Shown here: piece by piece, positions 8,927 through 16,820 of the stretch
How the letters are laid out: the number at the start of each line of letters is the position of its first letter
Position numbering within the stretch: the stretch's first letter is position 1
Assembly: GCF_003044565.1 (NCBI RefSeq)
Contig: NZ_POXG01000001.1
Span: 372,001-436,000, forward strand
Reading direction: 5' to 3'
DNA length: 64,000 bases
Origin: Neisseria sicca
Lineage (GTDB): Bacteria > Pseudomonadota > Gammaproteobacteria > Burkholderiales > Neisseriaceae
Notes under the pieces: generated by a model
What the model was told of the DNA's origin: nothing
The model's input: only the letters and a program-made list of their open reading frames with translations
Databases searched by the model: none
Made by a program: the position numbers and the translations under genes

Positions 8927-10066
8927 TTATTCTCCGCATCCGCTGCTGGTTTTGTAAGTCAAAACAGGTTTGAACTGGGCGACCAATTCAATCAGACCAG
9001 CGTTTTTCATGGCTGAAATAACGCTGTCTATGTTTTTATAAGCCTGCGGAGCTTCTTCAAAAATCAGAGCCTTATCCTGACAAACGACCACGCTGCCGAA
9101 GGCGGTTTGGCGCAGGCTGTCGACGGAATATTTGTGTGACAGGCGACCTTTGCATTCGCCGCGTTGCCATTTCCGTCCTGCGCCGTGTGCCAATGTGTTC
9201 AACGAAATTTGGCAATCTTGGGTCGGCAGAACCAGATAGCTATAATCGCCGCGCGAGCCGGGTATCATGACCAAACCTTTATCGGCGGGCGTTGCTCCTT
9301 TGCGATGCAGCCAGCCGGTTTGCCCTGCGATTTCGGTTTGCTCGAGGAAATTGTGATGCACGTCGAGCAGACATTCGCCTTCCGTACGCCAGCGGTCGAG
9401 CATTCTGGCGGCAATCAGGCGGCGGTTTAGACCGGCGAACTCAAGGGCTGCCTGATGTTCGGCAAGATAGTCCGCCGCAGCCTCGCTGCCTTCCGCCAAA
9501 CCTCGATGACCGTAGGCTTCGACGTGGCGTCGCAAAATCTGCTGACCCAAGCCGCGCGAACCGCTGTGTACCAACAACTGCAAACGGTCTGAATCAAAGG
9601 CAGCGGGAAGCAAATCGTCGCGGTAAACAGTTTCAACGGTTTGCAACTCGGCAAAGTGATTGCCGCCGCCGATGGTGCCGACTGCGAGGTCGTCTGAAAA
9701 CGGATAATCGGATGCGGATTCTCCGAGTAAGATTTCTTGTTCGTCTTGGCTCAAAGGCGTATCGATGTTGCCAAGCTGCTTGGCGAGTTTGACGGGTTTG
9801 AGCTTGGCAGCGGACAAATCGGTTTGCCAAAACGCCATGCCGCAGCCGATGTCGTTGCCGATGAGTGCGGGGTAAAAATGGTGATCGCTGAAAAAAGCTG
9901 CGCCGACGGGATAACCGCGCCCCGCGTGCAAATCAGGCATACCGGCTACGCGCAGTATGTGCGGCAGCTTGGCGGTGGTTTCGAGTTGGGCGACGGCGTT
10001 GCCTTCAATCCAGGTTTCTGAATCAGCGATGATGTGAATATGATGGGGATGTTGATAATTGCCCAT
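8927..10066 (-). CDS. rtcB: RNA ligase RtcB, PrfH-associated type
   Basis: 379 aa from the Met at 10066; the frame is open to 10099 without added domain content. RtcB joins 2',3'-cyclic-phosphate or 3'-phosphate RNA ends to 5'-OH ends using Mn2+ and GTP. Visible signatures: the metal-binding Cys in NDIGCGMAFW (about residue 75), GGGNHFAELQ, HSGSRGLG, DVHHNFLEQ, the GMP-pocket motif IPGSRGDYSY, and AHGAGR, whose His is the guanylylated residue in the family. The length is nearer the shorter RtcB2-type than E. coli RtcB. No rtcA or rtcR is adjacent; prfH follows at once, defining an rRNA-repair operon. A strong promoter lies about 280 bases upstream. Confidence 0.95.
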   Translation of the reverse strand: MGNYQHPHHIHIIADSETWIEGNAVAQLETTAKLPHILRVAGMPDLHAGRGYPVGAAFFSDHHFYPALIGNDIGCGMAFWQTDLSAAKLKPVKLAKQLGNIDTPLSQDEQEILLGESASDYPFSDDLAVGTIGGGNHFAELQTVETVYRDDLLPAAFDSDRLQLLVHSGSRGLGQQILRRHVEAYGHRGLAEGSEAAADYLAEHQAALEFAGLNRRLIAARMLDRWRTEGECLLDVHHNFLEQTEIAGQTGWLHRKGATPADKGLVMIPGSRGDYSYLVLPTQDCQISLNTLAHGAGRKWQRGECKGRLSHKYSVDSLRQTAFGSVVVCQDKALIFEEAPQAYKNIDSVISAMKNAGLIELVAQFKPVLTYKTSSGCGE

Positions 10067-10248
10067 GTATATGCTTTCTTTAACACGGACAGAGGGCAAA
10101 ACGAATCCAAACCGACGGCTTAAAAAGGAAACGCGGCTTGAAAATATACCGACTGCCGTCTGACGTTTTCAGACGACCTCTGTCCGATTGATGGGAAAGC
10201 AGCCCGAAGCGGGCGATAGGGAAAATGCGGGAACGCGTTGTCCGAAAA

Positions 10249-10308
10249 TCAGACCGACGCTTGGGCTGCAAAGAATGTGATTGAGCGGATTGAAGTATTG
10301 CGTGTCAT
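10249..10308 (-). CDS. Possible 19-aa leader ORF in the rtcB 5' leader
   Basis: ATG at 10308 has a strong AAGGAG ribosome binding site at the right distance. The reading frame runs 19 codons to TGA at 10249 and its peptide matches nothing I know. It lies inside the leader between the rtcB promoter and rtcB, about 180 bases before the rtcB start, and could be a regulatory leader peptide or a decayed gene start. Confidence 0.35.
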   Translation of the reverse strand: MTRNTSIRSITFFAAQASV

Positions 10309-10349
10309 GGCTGCTCCTTTCTTTGCATGTGAAAATTGAAAACAGGCGG

Positions 10350-10379
10350 ATTATAGGGGAAATGTTTGAAACGTTACAA
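10350..10379 (-). promoter_or_regulatory. Sigma-70-type promoter for rtcB-prfH
   Basis: Read on the minus strand, TTGTAA (10379-10374), an 18-bp spacer and a perfect TATAAT (10355-10350). Transcription would begin near 10343, giving a leader of roughly 275 nt before rtcB. There is no obvious sigma-54 -24/-12 element, unlike the RtcR-controlled rtcBA operon of E. coli. Confidence 0.65.
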
Positions 10380-10527
10380 TAAAACTGCGTTTTTTATGAA
10401 GAAATGTTGTATAACTGCCATAATGTAATGAAAACAAAAAAGCAGCCTGTTACACTACCCGAACCATCGTTTCACGTTATCAGACCGCCGCTTGGTTTAT
10501 CATCTATTTAAACCTGTTCCGACAGGC

Positions 10528-10556
10528 TTTCAGACAACCCCAAAGGTTGTCTGAAA
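10528..10556. repeat. Compensated variant of an uptake-sequence hairpin
   Basis: TTTCAGACAACC pairs perfectly with GGTTGTCTGAAA. Relative to the usual dialect the same base pair is changed on both arms, so the hairpin is kept although the uptake word is lost. Confidence 0.7.
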
Positions 10557-10732
10557 ATCAACAACACAAAAATTAAAACCTTACCGACCACCCATACGCA
10601 TCAACCGCAGCATGCCCAACCGCTGGCGGTAAAACTTCCGAAAAGCCATTCAAAAAGCGGACTGCACGCCAAATAAATTTTGTAAACGGTTCCACACAGA
10701 GGTCGTCTGAAACCACCAGAAAGGCAAAAACC

Positions 10733-11551
10733 ATGAAACCTAAATCCCTCTACCGCGCCGCCCTGCTCGAACACCTCTTTTATGCTTCCTTAACCACCGA
10801 TCCTGCCGAAGCCCGCCCTGCCTACCGTACCTACCGCCAACTCGCCAAAAAAGGCTGTCCCGACGGCTGGTTCGGTCTCGGTCGCAGCCGCCAATACGGC
10901 TACGGTATCAAACAAAACCGCGAAAAAGCCGAAAAATATTACCGCCGTGCCGCCAAACTCGGTCACGCCGAAGCACAGGAAGCCCTCGGTCTTCTATACG
11001 AATTTGAAGAAAAGCCCGACTACCGCCGCGCCCGCAAATGGTATACACGCGCACTTGAACAACACAGCAGCGATACCCCCGATGCGGCCTACCGCCTCGG
11101 CTGGCTGTACGAGCGCGGCCTCGGCTGCAAAAAAGACATTCAGAAGGCCTGTCAGCTCTACCGCAAAGCAGCCAAAGCGGGTTGCGCCGAAGCTCAACGC
11201 GCCCTCGGCTACCTATACGATGAAGGCCTCGGTCTGCCCCGAAACTACACCAAAGCCTACAAATGGTACGCCCGCGCCGCCTTACAAGCAGATGAAGCCG
11301 CCTGCAACAACATAGGCTTCCTCTACTACAAGGGCAACGGCATGCGCCGCAACACACACCAGGCAAAAAAATGGTACAAACTCGCCGCCCGCGCGGGCTG
11401 CATCATGGCATTATCCAACCTCGGTATCCTCTATGAAGATGCCGGTCGTCTGAAAAAAGCCGCCCGCTACTACCGCCGTGCCGCTGAGGCTGGCAATAAA
11501 TATGCCGCCAAGCAATTGAAGCGGCTGGACAAGAAAAAGTCTGCACAATAA
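10733..11551 (+). CDS. Sel1-like repeat (tetratricopeptide) protein
   Basis: 272 aa built almost wholly of Sel1-like repeats of about 36 residues, seen as repeated A-x-x-x-L-G-x-x-Y-E/D-x-G-x-G units followed by a (K)A-x-x-W-Y-x-x-A-A half. About six units can be counted from residue 45 to the end. No signal peptide or membrane segment is seen, so it is probably cytoplasmic. Such solenoids bind other proteins; the partner is unknown. The 420 bases upstream hold the rtcB promoter, a variant hairpin and one uptake sequence, but no other gene. A second Sel1 protein is at 21431-22843. Confidence 0.85.
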   Translation: MKPKSLYRAALLEHLFYASLTTDPAEARPAYRTYRQLAKKGCPDGWFGLGRSRQYGYGIKQNREKAEKYYRRAAKLGHAEAQEALGLLYEFEEKPDYRRARKWYTRALEQHSSDTPDAAYRLGWLYERGLGCKKDIQKACQLYRKAAKAGCAEAQRALGYLYDEGLGLPRNYTKAYKWYARAALQADEAACNNIGFLYYKGNGMRRNTHQAKKWYKLAARAGCIMALSNLGILYEDAGRLKKAARYYRRAAEAGNKYAAKQLKRLDKKKSAQ

Positions 11552-11555
11552 ACTG

Positions 11556-11597
11556 AGGTCGTCTGAAAACGGCGTGTCGCGTTTTCAGACGACCTTT
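11556..11597. terminator. Uptake-sequence hairpin terminator
   Basis: AGGTCGTCTGAAAAC pairs with GTTTTCAGACGACCT. It lies between the convergent Sel1 and MarR genes and overlaps the last base of the latter. Confidence 0.75.
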
Positions 11598-12100
11598 CAC
11601 TTATTCCCTTCCAAAATATCCAGCCATTCCTCCAGTCCGTATTGAAGCGATGTTTTGGTTTTTAAATCTAATTTTTTCATCAGCAGCTTTTCGTTCTCCA
11701 CATGCGGAAACAAAGCTTTCTCAATCAATTCTTTGCCTTTATCGGTCAAACGCACCAGCATACTTCGCGCGTCGTCCGGATTGGGCAGGCGGTCGATTAA
11801 GCCTTGGTTTTCCAAGTTTTTCAGGCGCGTGGTCATGGTACCTGATGTTACCATCAGCGAAGAGAACAACTCAGTTGGGGTCAACGTATAAGGCGCGCCG
11901 CTGCGGCGCAAAGTAGCCAGCACATCGAACGAGCCTTCGGTTAAACCGTATTCTCCGTAAACTTTTTCCAATTCGCGTGCGATTAAAGCAGCGGCGCGTT
12001 TCAGACGACCTATTAACAACATATTCTCTGCTTCCAATTCTGGTAGTTCCTGCTTCCATTGGGCAACGGCGCGGGCGGCTGCATCAAGGTGTTCGGTCAT
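11597..12100 (-). CDS. MarR-family transcriptional regulator
   Basis: 167 aa. The winged-helix core spans about residues 55-125: recognition helix around PTELFSSLMVTSGTMTTRLKNLE, and a wing with the conserved DARSMLVRLTDKGKELI motif. MarR proteins bind palindromes as dimers and are released by small phenolic or electrophilic ligands. It is divergently transcribed from the nitroreductase gene, and two matching palindromes lie between them, so it very probably represses that gene and itself. No reactive cysteines stand out, so a small-ligand signal is more likely than thiol oxidation (inference). Confidence 0.88.
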   Translation of the reverse strand: MTEHLDAAARAVAQWKQELPELEAENMLLIGRLKRAAALIARELEKVYGEYGLTEGSFDVLATLRRSGAPYTLTPTELFSSLMVTSGTMTTRLKNLENQGLIDRLPNPDDARSMLVRLTDKGKELIEKALFPHVENEKLLMKKLDLKTKTSLQYGLEEWLDILEGNK

Positions 12101-12138
12101 AGAATGCTCCGTTCGGTTTTCAATGGCGATTATTTTAT

Positions 12139-12183
12139 CTTGACTTCAAGCTAATTTCTATTTATATTTAACTTGAAATCAAG
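12139..12183. promoter_or_regulatory. Twin MarR-type operators over the nitroreductase promoter
   Basis: Two copies of CTTGA-N2-TCAAG (12139-12150 and 12172-12183) are centred 33 bp apart, about three helical turns. The first contains the -35 TTGACT (12140-12145) of a promoter whose -10 TATATT is at 12163-12168 with 17-bp spacing; the second covers the expected start site. The pair as a whole forms an imperfect larger inverted repeat. Confidence 0.75.
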
Positions 12184-12204
12184 ATAACTCAACTGGAGAA
12201 AACC

Positions 12205-12870
12205 ATGTTTGCCGATAAACAAACCGTTTTAAATGCCTTCCATTTCCGCCACGCCTGCAAAAGTTATGATGCGGCGAAGAAAATCCCTGCCGATGATTTT
12301 GCTTATATTCTGGAAACCGCACGCCTGTCGCCCAGCTCGTTCGGGCTGGAACCTTGGCGGTTTTTAGTGGTGCAAAACGGTACTCTGCGCGAAGAGTTGC
12401 GCGACATCGCATGGGGAGCGGCGGAAAAAATTATGGATTGCAGCCATTTTGTGATTCTGCTGGCGCGTACGCAGACTGCCATGCAGACGGATTATCAGGA
12501 AAAAATCTGGGGCGGCGTGCATGGGATGCCGTCTGAAACCGTTGAAATGATGCAAGGTTTTTTTAACCAGTTTGCCGAAACCGATTTTGCCATTGCCGAT
12601 AATCCGCGCTCGTTTAACGACTGGGCGTCCAAGCAAACCTATATCGCGTTGGCAAACATGATGACCGCTGCCGCGTTGATTGGTGTGGATTCCACACCGA
12701 TGGAAGGCTTTCAAAAAGAAAATGTGGAAAAACTGCTGTCGGAAAAAGGTTTAATCAATCTTGATGAATACCGCGTCAGCGTCATGGCGGCGTTTGGCTA
12801 TCGCACAGGCGAACCCAAGCGCGCTAAAACGCGGCAGACGATAGAAGATATCGTTGATTGGATTGAATAA
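12205..12870 (+). CDS. NAD(P)H nitroreductase / quinone reductase family protein
   Basis: 221 aa FMN enzyme of the NfsB/nitroreductase family. N-terminal FMN-contact residues (FRHACKSYD, about residues 14-22), LSPSSFGLEPWRF near residue 46, and the late GVDSTPMEGF loop are characteristic. Members reduce quinones and nitro-compounds by two electrons. AACTGGAG precedes the ATG. Control by the divergent MarR protein suggests induction by electrophiles or phenolics. The AhpD-like gene downstream would suit the same stress response. Confidence 0.9.
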   Translation: MFADKQTVLNAFHFRHACKSYDAAKKIPADDFAYILETARLSPSSFGLEPWRFLVVQNGTLREELRDIAWGAAEKIMDCSHFVILLARTQTAMQTDYQEKIWGGVHGMPSETVEMMQGFFNQFAETDFAIADNPRSFNDWASKQTYIALANMMTAAALIGVDSTPMEGFQKENVEKLLSEKGLINLDEYRVSVMAAFGYRTGEPKRAKTRQTIEDIVDWIE

Positions 12871-13008
12871 ACGCCTGAAAATCAGCAACACAGACATTCA
12901 CCAGTTGGCAAAATCAAGAGTTTTGAATGATGGCAGCCTGCACTTGGATGAAGAAGGTTTCCGTCAGGCTAAATTTCCCACCCGCTTATTCATTTATTTG
13001 GAGGACTT

Positions 13009-13473
13009 ATGCGCTTACATTATTCCCAATATGCCCTTGACAGCTATAAGGCACTGCTGGCTTTGGAAGCCAGCCTCACGCTGAATAATACCTTGAAAGA
13101 TTTAGTGAAACTGCGCGTTTCGCAAATCAACGGGTGCGCTTTTTGTGTCGATATGCACGTTAAGGAAGCCAAGCTGCACGGCGAGCGCGAACTGCGCCTG
13201 CACCATTTGGCCGTTTGGCACGAATCAACTCTGTTTACTGAAAAAGAACGGGCCGCGCTGAAATGGGCGGAAAACCTGACCCGCATCTCCAAACAGGGTA
13301 TCCGCGATGCGGACTACGCAGCGGTACGCACTCATTTTGATGAAGAAGAACTGGTGGCGTTGACCCACGTCATCAACACCATCAACGTCTGGAATCGCCT
13401 GAACGTGGCTTTTGCCACCCCAACAGGCAGCATGGACGGCCTGATGGGATTGGAGAAGGCAGGGCTGGTTTAG
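13009..13473 (+). CDS. AhpD-like carboxymuconolactone decarboxylase-family protein
   Basis: 154 aa, all-helical CMD/AhpD fold. The redox motif CAFCVDMH (CxxC plus following His) is at about residues 42-49, as in peroxidase-linked AhpD-like proteins that turn over hydroperoxides. TTGGAGGACTT gives a strong ribosome binding site before the ATG. It lies about 140 bases after the nitroreductase gene and may be cotranscribed. The gap holds no convincing gene. Confidence 0.88.
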   Translation: MRLHYSQYALDSYKALLALEASLTLNNTLKDLVKLRVSQINGCAFCVDMHVKEAKLHGERELRLHHLAVWHESTLFTEKERAALKWAENLTRISKQGIRDADYAAVRTHFDEEELVALTHVINTINVWNRLNVAFATPTGSMDGLMGLEKAGLV

Positions 13474-13652
13474 TCTGGCAAGACAATCTGAAATCGATCA
13501 AACAACGACAGAGGCTACCTAAAATATAAAAAGCAGTCTACACATTCAAAACCAAATTGCAGGCTGCTGTTGCCCCATCACACCCCATTCCCTTTTTTCA
13601 GACGACCTACTGCATAGTCAATCTGAAAAGCTGCATTCCTACGAGAATCAAA

Positions 13653-14513
13653 ATGCCCAGCAGTACCGCCACCATCCTGACCACCGCGCTCGCCCCGCTG
13701 ATTTGGGGCAGCACCTATCTCGTGACCACCGAATTCTTGCCGCCCGACCGCCCATTTACTGCCGCTCTGATACGCGTGTTGCCCGCCGGACTTTTGCTGT
13801 TGGCGTGGACGCGGCGGATACCCAAACGCGATGAATGGGCGACGGTTGTCTTGCTCGGTTTTTTGAACATCGGCTTTTTCCAAGCCATGTTGTTTGTGGC
13901 GGCGTATCGCTTGCCGGGTGGACTGGCGGCGGTGTTGAGTTCGACGCAGACGCTGATGGTGTTGGTGTTCACTTGGTTAATCGGCAAAACCATGCCGCCG
14001 AAAGCGGCTTGGGCTTGGTCGGCGGCAGGGGTTTTGGGGATTGCGCTCTTGGTTTTGTCGCCGCAGGCGCGCTATGACGGGATGGGGATTTTGGCGGCAT
14101 TGGCGGGCGCGGCGGCGATGGCGTTGGGTGTGTATTTGTCGAAACACCGCCGCACTTCGTTACCCGTGTTGGCGTTTACCGGCTGGCAGCTTTTCATCGG
14201 CGGCTTGTTTTTACTGCCCGTCGCCCTGCTTGCCGAACCGCGGCTCGAATCTTTAAGCCCCGCCAATATCGGCGGCTATCTGTATTTGTGCCTGTTTGGT
14301 GCCGTGTTAGCTTATGTGTTGTTTTTCAGAGGAATTGCCAAACTTTCGCCTGCTGCGGTTTCATCGCTGGGACTACTCAGCCCTGTCTCGGCATTTGTTT
14401 TAGGCTGGCTGCTTTTAGGGCAAGGGATGGACGCGAAGTCATTGGCAGGATTTGCGTTGGTGTTGGTATCGATATTCGGGGTACAGCGGGCGGTCATGAA
14501 AAAGGTCGTCTGA
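13653..14513 (+). CDS. EamA-family drug/metabolite exporter
   Basis: 286 aa with ten hydrophobic segments arranged as two EamA repeats (about residues 8-135 and 145-280). The hallmark LIWGSTYLVT near residue 13 and the GLAAVLSSTQTLMVL segment place it in the DMT superfamily (PecM/YdcZ-like exporters). The substrate is unknown. The frame is open to 13557, but ATG 13653 begins the first membrane segment properly, and the extension crosses an uptake sequence. Its last codons and TGA are supplied by the left arm of an uptake-sequence hairpin. Confidence 0.85.
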   Translation: MPSSTATILTTALAPLIWGSTYLVTTEFLPPDRPFTAALIRVLPAGLLLLAWTRRIPKRDEWATVVLLGFLNIGFFQAMLFVAAYRLPGGLAAVLSSTQTLMVLVFTWLIGKTMPPKAAWAWSAAGVLGIALLVLSPQARYDGMGILAALAGAAAMALGVYLSKHRRTSLPVLAFTGWQLFIGGLFLLPVALLAEPRLESLSPANIGGYLYLCLFGAVLAYVLFFRGIAKLSPAAVSSLGLLSPVSAFVLGWLLLGQGMDAKSLAGFALVLVSIFGVQRAVMKKVV

Positions 14514-14556
14514 AAACAGCCTTGAGCCTTCAAGCTGCGTTTTCAGACGACCTTTT
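14499..14556. terminator. Uptake-sequence hairpin terminator
   Basis: AAAAAGGTCGTCTGAAAAC pairs with GTTTTCAGACGACCTTTT. It separates the convergent EamA and hpnC genes, and the left arm contains the EamA stop codon. Confidence 0.75.
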
Positions 14557-14568
14557 GCACTGGTCGGT

Positions 14569-15384
14569 TTATTTCTTCAAGAATGCCCGTTTCAGAATAA
14601 TCAACCAATCTTTTTTATCCAAAACAGGACGTTGCGTAAATACATCGTATTTGCTGCCGTCCAGTTTCTGCAAAATCAGTTGTCCGCCGACAATAATCAT
14701 CCGCAATTCAAATCCCAAGCGGCCTTTCAGCGTTTTACCCAAGGGCGAACCGCCTTTGAGCATTTGGAACGCACGGTTGCATTCATACGCCATCAGCCTT
14801 TGGAACGCAAAATCCGCTTTGCCTTCGGCAATTTGCGCTTCGCTGACATTAAATTTTTGCAAGTCGTCCTGCGGGATATAGACGCGGCCTTTCTGCCAAT
14901 CGACGGCAACGTCCTGCCAAAAGTTGATGAGTTGTAATGCGGTGCAGATGCCGTCGCTTTGGGCGATGCTGACTTCGTCGGTTTGTCCGTACAGGTGCAG
15001 CATAATGCGCCCGACCGGATTGGCGGAACGGCGGCAGTAGTCGATCAGGTCGCCAAAATCCTGATAACGGGTTTTGACAACATCCTGACTGAATGCGGAC
15101 AAAAGATCGTAAAACGGTTGCAGCGGCAGCTTGAAAGGTGCGATGGCTTCGCGTTGCAAACGTTGCATTAACGGAGTCAACGGCGCTTCGCCGCGCTGTA
15201 TGCGGTCGAGCTCGGCTTTGAGTTCGTCCAAAGCGCGCAAGCGTTCAGCGGCTTCGGCATTGCCTTCGTCGGCGAGGTCGTCAGCAGTGCGCGCAAAAGC
15301 GTAAACGGCATGGGTGGGCTTACGCAGGCGGCGCGGCATGACAAGCGAGCCGACGGGGAAATTTTCGTAATGATTGACGGACAT
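14569..15384 (-). CDS. hpnC: Squalene/phytoene-synthase family protein, HpnC-like
   Basis: 271 aa from the Met at 15384. Trans-isoprenyl diphosphate head-to-head synthase fold with two Asp-rich Mg-diphosphate sites: ARTADDLADE (about residues 31-40) and NFWQDVAVDW (about 165-174). The YAFARTADDLADEG form fits HpnC (hydroxysqualene synthase) better than HpnD. The frame extends to 15456, but that part covers an uptake sequence. No hpnD, hpnE or shc lies nearby, so whether it makes squalene or a carotenoid precursor is open. Confidence 0.82.
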   Translation of the reverse strand: MSVNHYENFPVGSLVMPRRLRKPTHAVYAFARTADDLADEGNAEAAERLRALDELKAELDRIQRGEAPLTPLMQRLQREAIAPFKLPLQPFYDLLSAFSQDVVKTRYQDFGDLIDYCRRSANPVGRIMLHLYGQTDEVSIAQSDGICTALQLINFWQDVAVDWQKGRVYIPQDDLQKFNVSEAQIAEGKADFAFQRLMAYECNRAFQMLKGGSPLGKTLKGRLGFELRMIIVGGQLILQKLDGSKYDVFTQRPVLDKKDWLIILKRAFLKK

Positions 15385-15745
15385 AGATATTTTAAATTCG
15401 GTATCTTGGGGTCGTCTGAAAGTACGGAGCCGCATTCTCAAATGGTTTACCAACAACGCGATATACTTTCAAACCCATATTAGCAACTCAGCATGATTTT
15501 AACACAACACATTATTTTATTAATGATTTAACTGTACGGTGCAAATGGAAATCCAAATTCAAAAACACCAAATCATCCTGTTGTCCAAATTCAGACGACC
15601 TTTTTCACAAAACGGATTTTAGATACAAAAAAGACGCGAAGTCATCAAACCTTGATTCAACACCACGCCTCCCTCATTCCCCAATATATCCGCAACCGTT
15701 TGATTCGCTTATAATCCTCATACTTCCAAGCAAGCGGAGACGACG

Positions 15746-16006
15746 ATGGATATGATTATTTTCACTAATATTTTCTTAATCGTTCTATGTATTTTCACCA
15801 TGCTGCTGGTGTGGTCGCGCAATTGGAAGCGCAAACAGGCGTATTTTGAAAAAATCAAAAACAATCCGGACAATCTGAAATGGCTTGAGCACAATCTGAC
15901 TGGAAAAGAAACAACAGACCTTAAAAACATCAACGAGCATTTCGGGCTGCCTTTGCTGCAAGCGAAGCAACTGCTGGAATACTACAAGCAACAGTCAAAA
16001 AAATAA
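15746..16006 (+). CDS. Small membrane-anchored hypothetical protein
   Basis: 86 aa: one N-terminal hydrophobic segment (about residues 3-22), a basic stop-transfer WKRKQ, then a soluble helical tail with a possible HTH-like INEHFGLPLLQAKQLLEYY stretch. Function unknown. TATAAT at about 15711 may be its -10 box. The roughly 360 bases between hpnC and this gene otherwise hold only two single uptake sequences. Confidence 0.6.
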   Translation: MDMIIFTNIFLIVLCIFTMLLVWSRNWKRKQAYFEKIKNNPDNLKWLEHNLTGKETTDLKNINEHFGLPLLQAKQLLEYYKQQSKK

Positions 16007-16020
16007 TCTGTCTTTCCAAA

Positions 16021-16064
16021 CAGGCGGACTGAATAGCGGGCAATATTCAGTCCGCCTGTTTTTT
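16021..16064 (+). terminator. Rho-independent terminator
   Basis: A 15-bp perfect stem (16021-16035 with 16044-16058) is followed by a T-run. It ends the small membrane protein transcript and insulates the next gene. Confidence 0.9.
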
Positions 16065-16085
16065 ACCCGTTTCAAAAAATCTTTT

Positions 16086-16107
16086 TATTTCTGTATTGAC
16101 AGAAATA
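16086..16107. promoter_or_regulatory. Candidate operator upstream of the GbsR-type gene
   Basis: A perfect 8-bp inverted repeat, TATTTCTG-N6-CAGAAATA, lies 27 bases before the start codon. This fits autoregulation by the encoded winged-helix protein. Confidence 0.5.
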
Positions 16108-16133
16108 AAAGACAAAAATAAAATACTCTCACT

Positions 16134-16652
16134 ATGAAACTGAATCCGACCACTGAAAAATTCATCCTCCACTGGGGCGAAATGGGCACCAAATGGGGCG
16201 TCAACCGTACCGTTGCGCAAATCCATGCCCTGCTCTACATCTTGGGTAGACCGATGAATGCCGAAGAAATCACCGAAACGCTCGGCGTAGCGCGCTCCAA
16301 TGTCAGCAACAGCATCAAAGAGCTGCAAAACTTGAGACTGGTGCATACCGTGCATATTCTGGGCGACAGGCGCGATCATTTTGAAACTTCAGACGACGTC
16401 TGGACTTTGTTTCGCACCATTGCAGAAATGCGTATGCAGCGTGAAATCGAACCGACGCGGCAATTTTTGCAAAGCCTGATCGACAGCCCTGAATTTAGTC
16501 AGGAAAACGAAACCGCCAAACAGCGAATCCGACAAACCCATGATTTCATCAATACGCTTACCATGTGGGCAAATGAAATGTTGAAACTTTCTACTTCAAC
16601 CATGGTGAAAATTTTAAAAATAGGCGCCGGAATACAAAAATTTTTCCGATGA
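16134..16652 (+). CDS. GbsR/MarR-type winged-helix transcriptional regulator
   Basis: 172 aa. The N-terminal winged helix (about residues 15-95) contains [26 protein letters not shown] and a recognition helix at [15 protein letters not shown], which is the GbsR-family pattern. The C-terminal half is helical and probably dimerises. GbsR-like proteins control osmoprotectant or membrane-related genes in other bacteria; the target here is unknown. A palindrome just upstream suggests self-control. A CREE follows its stop codon by 20 bases. Confidence 0.85.
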   Translation: MKLNPTTEKFILHWGEMGTKWGVNRTVAQIHALLYILGRPMNAEEITETLGVARSNVSNSIKELQNLRLVHTVHILGDRRDHFETSDDVWTLFRTIAEMRMQREIEPTRQFLQSLIDSPEFSQENETAKQRIRQTHDFINTLTMWANEMLKLSTSTMVKILKIGAGIQKFFR

Positions 16653-16671
16653 TGCCAATCAAATGGTTTTT

Positions 16672-16778
16672 TATAGTGGATTAAATTTAAATCAGGACAA
16701 GGCGACGAAGCCGCAGACAGTACAGATAGTACGGCAAGGCGAGGCAACCCCGTACTGGTTTAAAGTTAATCCACTATA
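16672..16778 (+). repeat. Correia repeat enclosed element, short form (107 bp)
   Basis: It has the CREE termini but lacks the central 50 bases with the GGTGCTTCAGCACC palindrome. Its right end abuts AT, so a TATAAT hexamer (16775-16780) is formed at the junction, 40 bases before the next start codon; some CREEs are known to supply promoters in this way. Confidence 0.93.
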
Positions 16779-16820
16779 ATATACCCAACCTGGTTTCTCT
16801 TACGCAATCATAGGTGTGTT

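Noticed and set aside
12854-13084. 76-codon frame between the nitroreductase and AhpD-like genes
   Set aside because: Overlaps both genes, has no ribosome binding site or domain, and runs into the AhpD-like gene out of frame.
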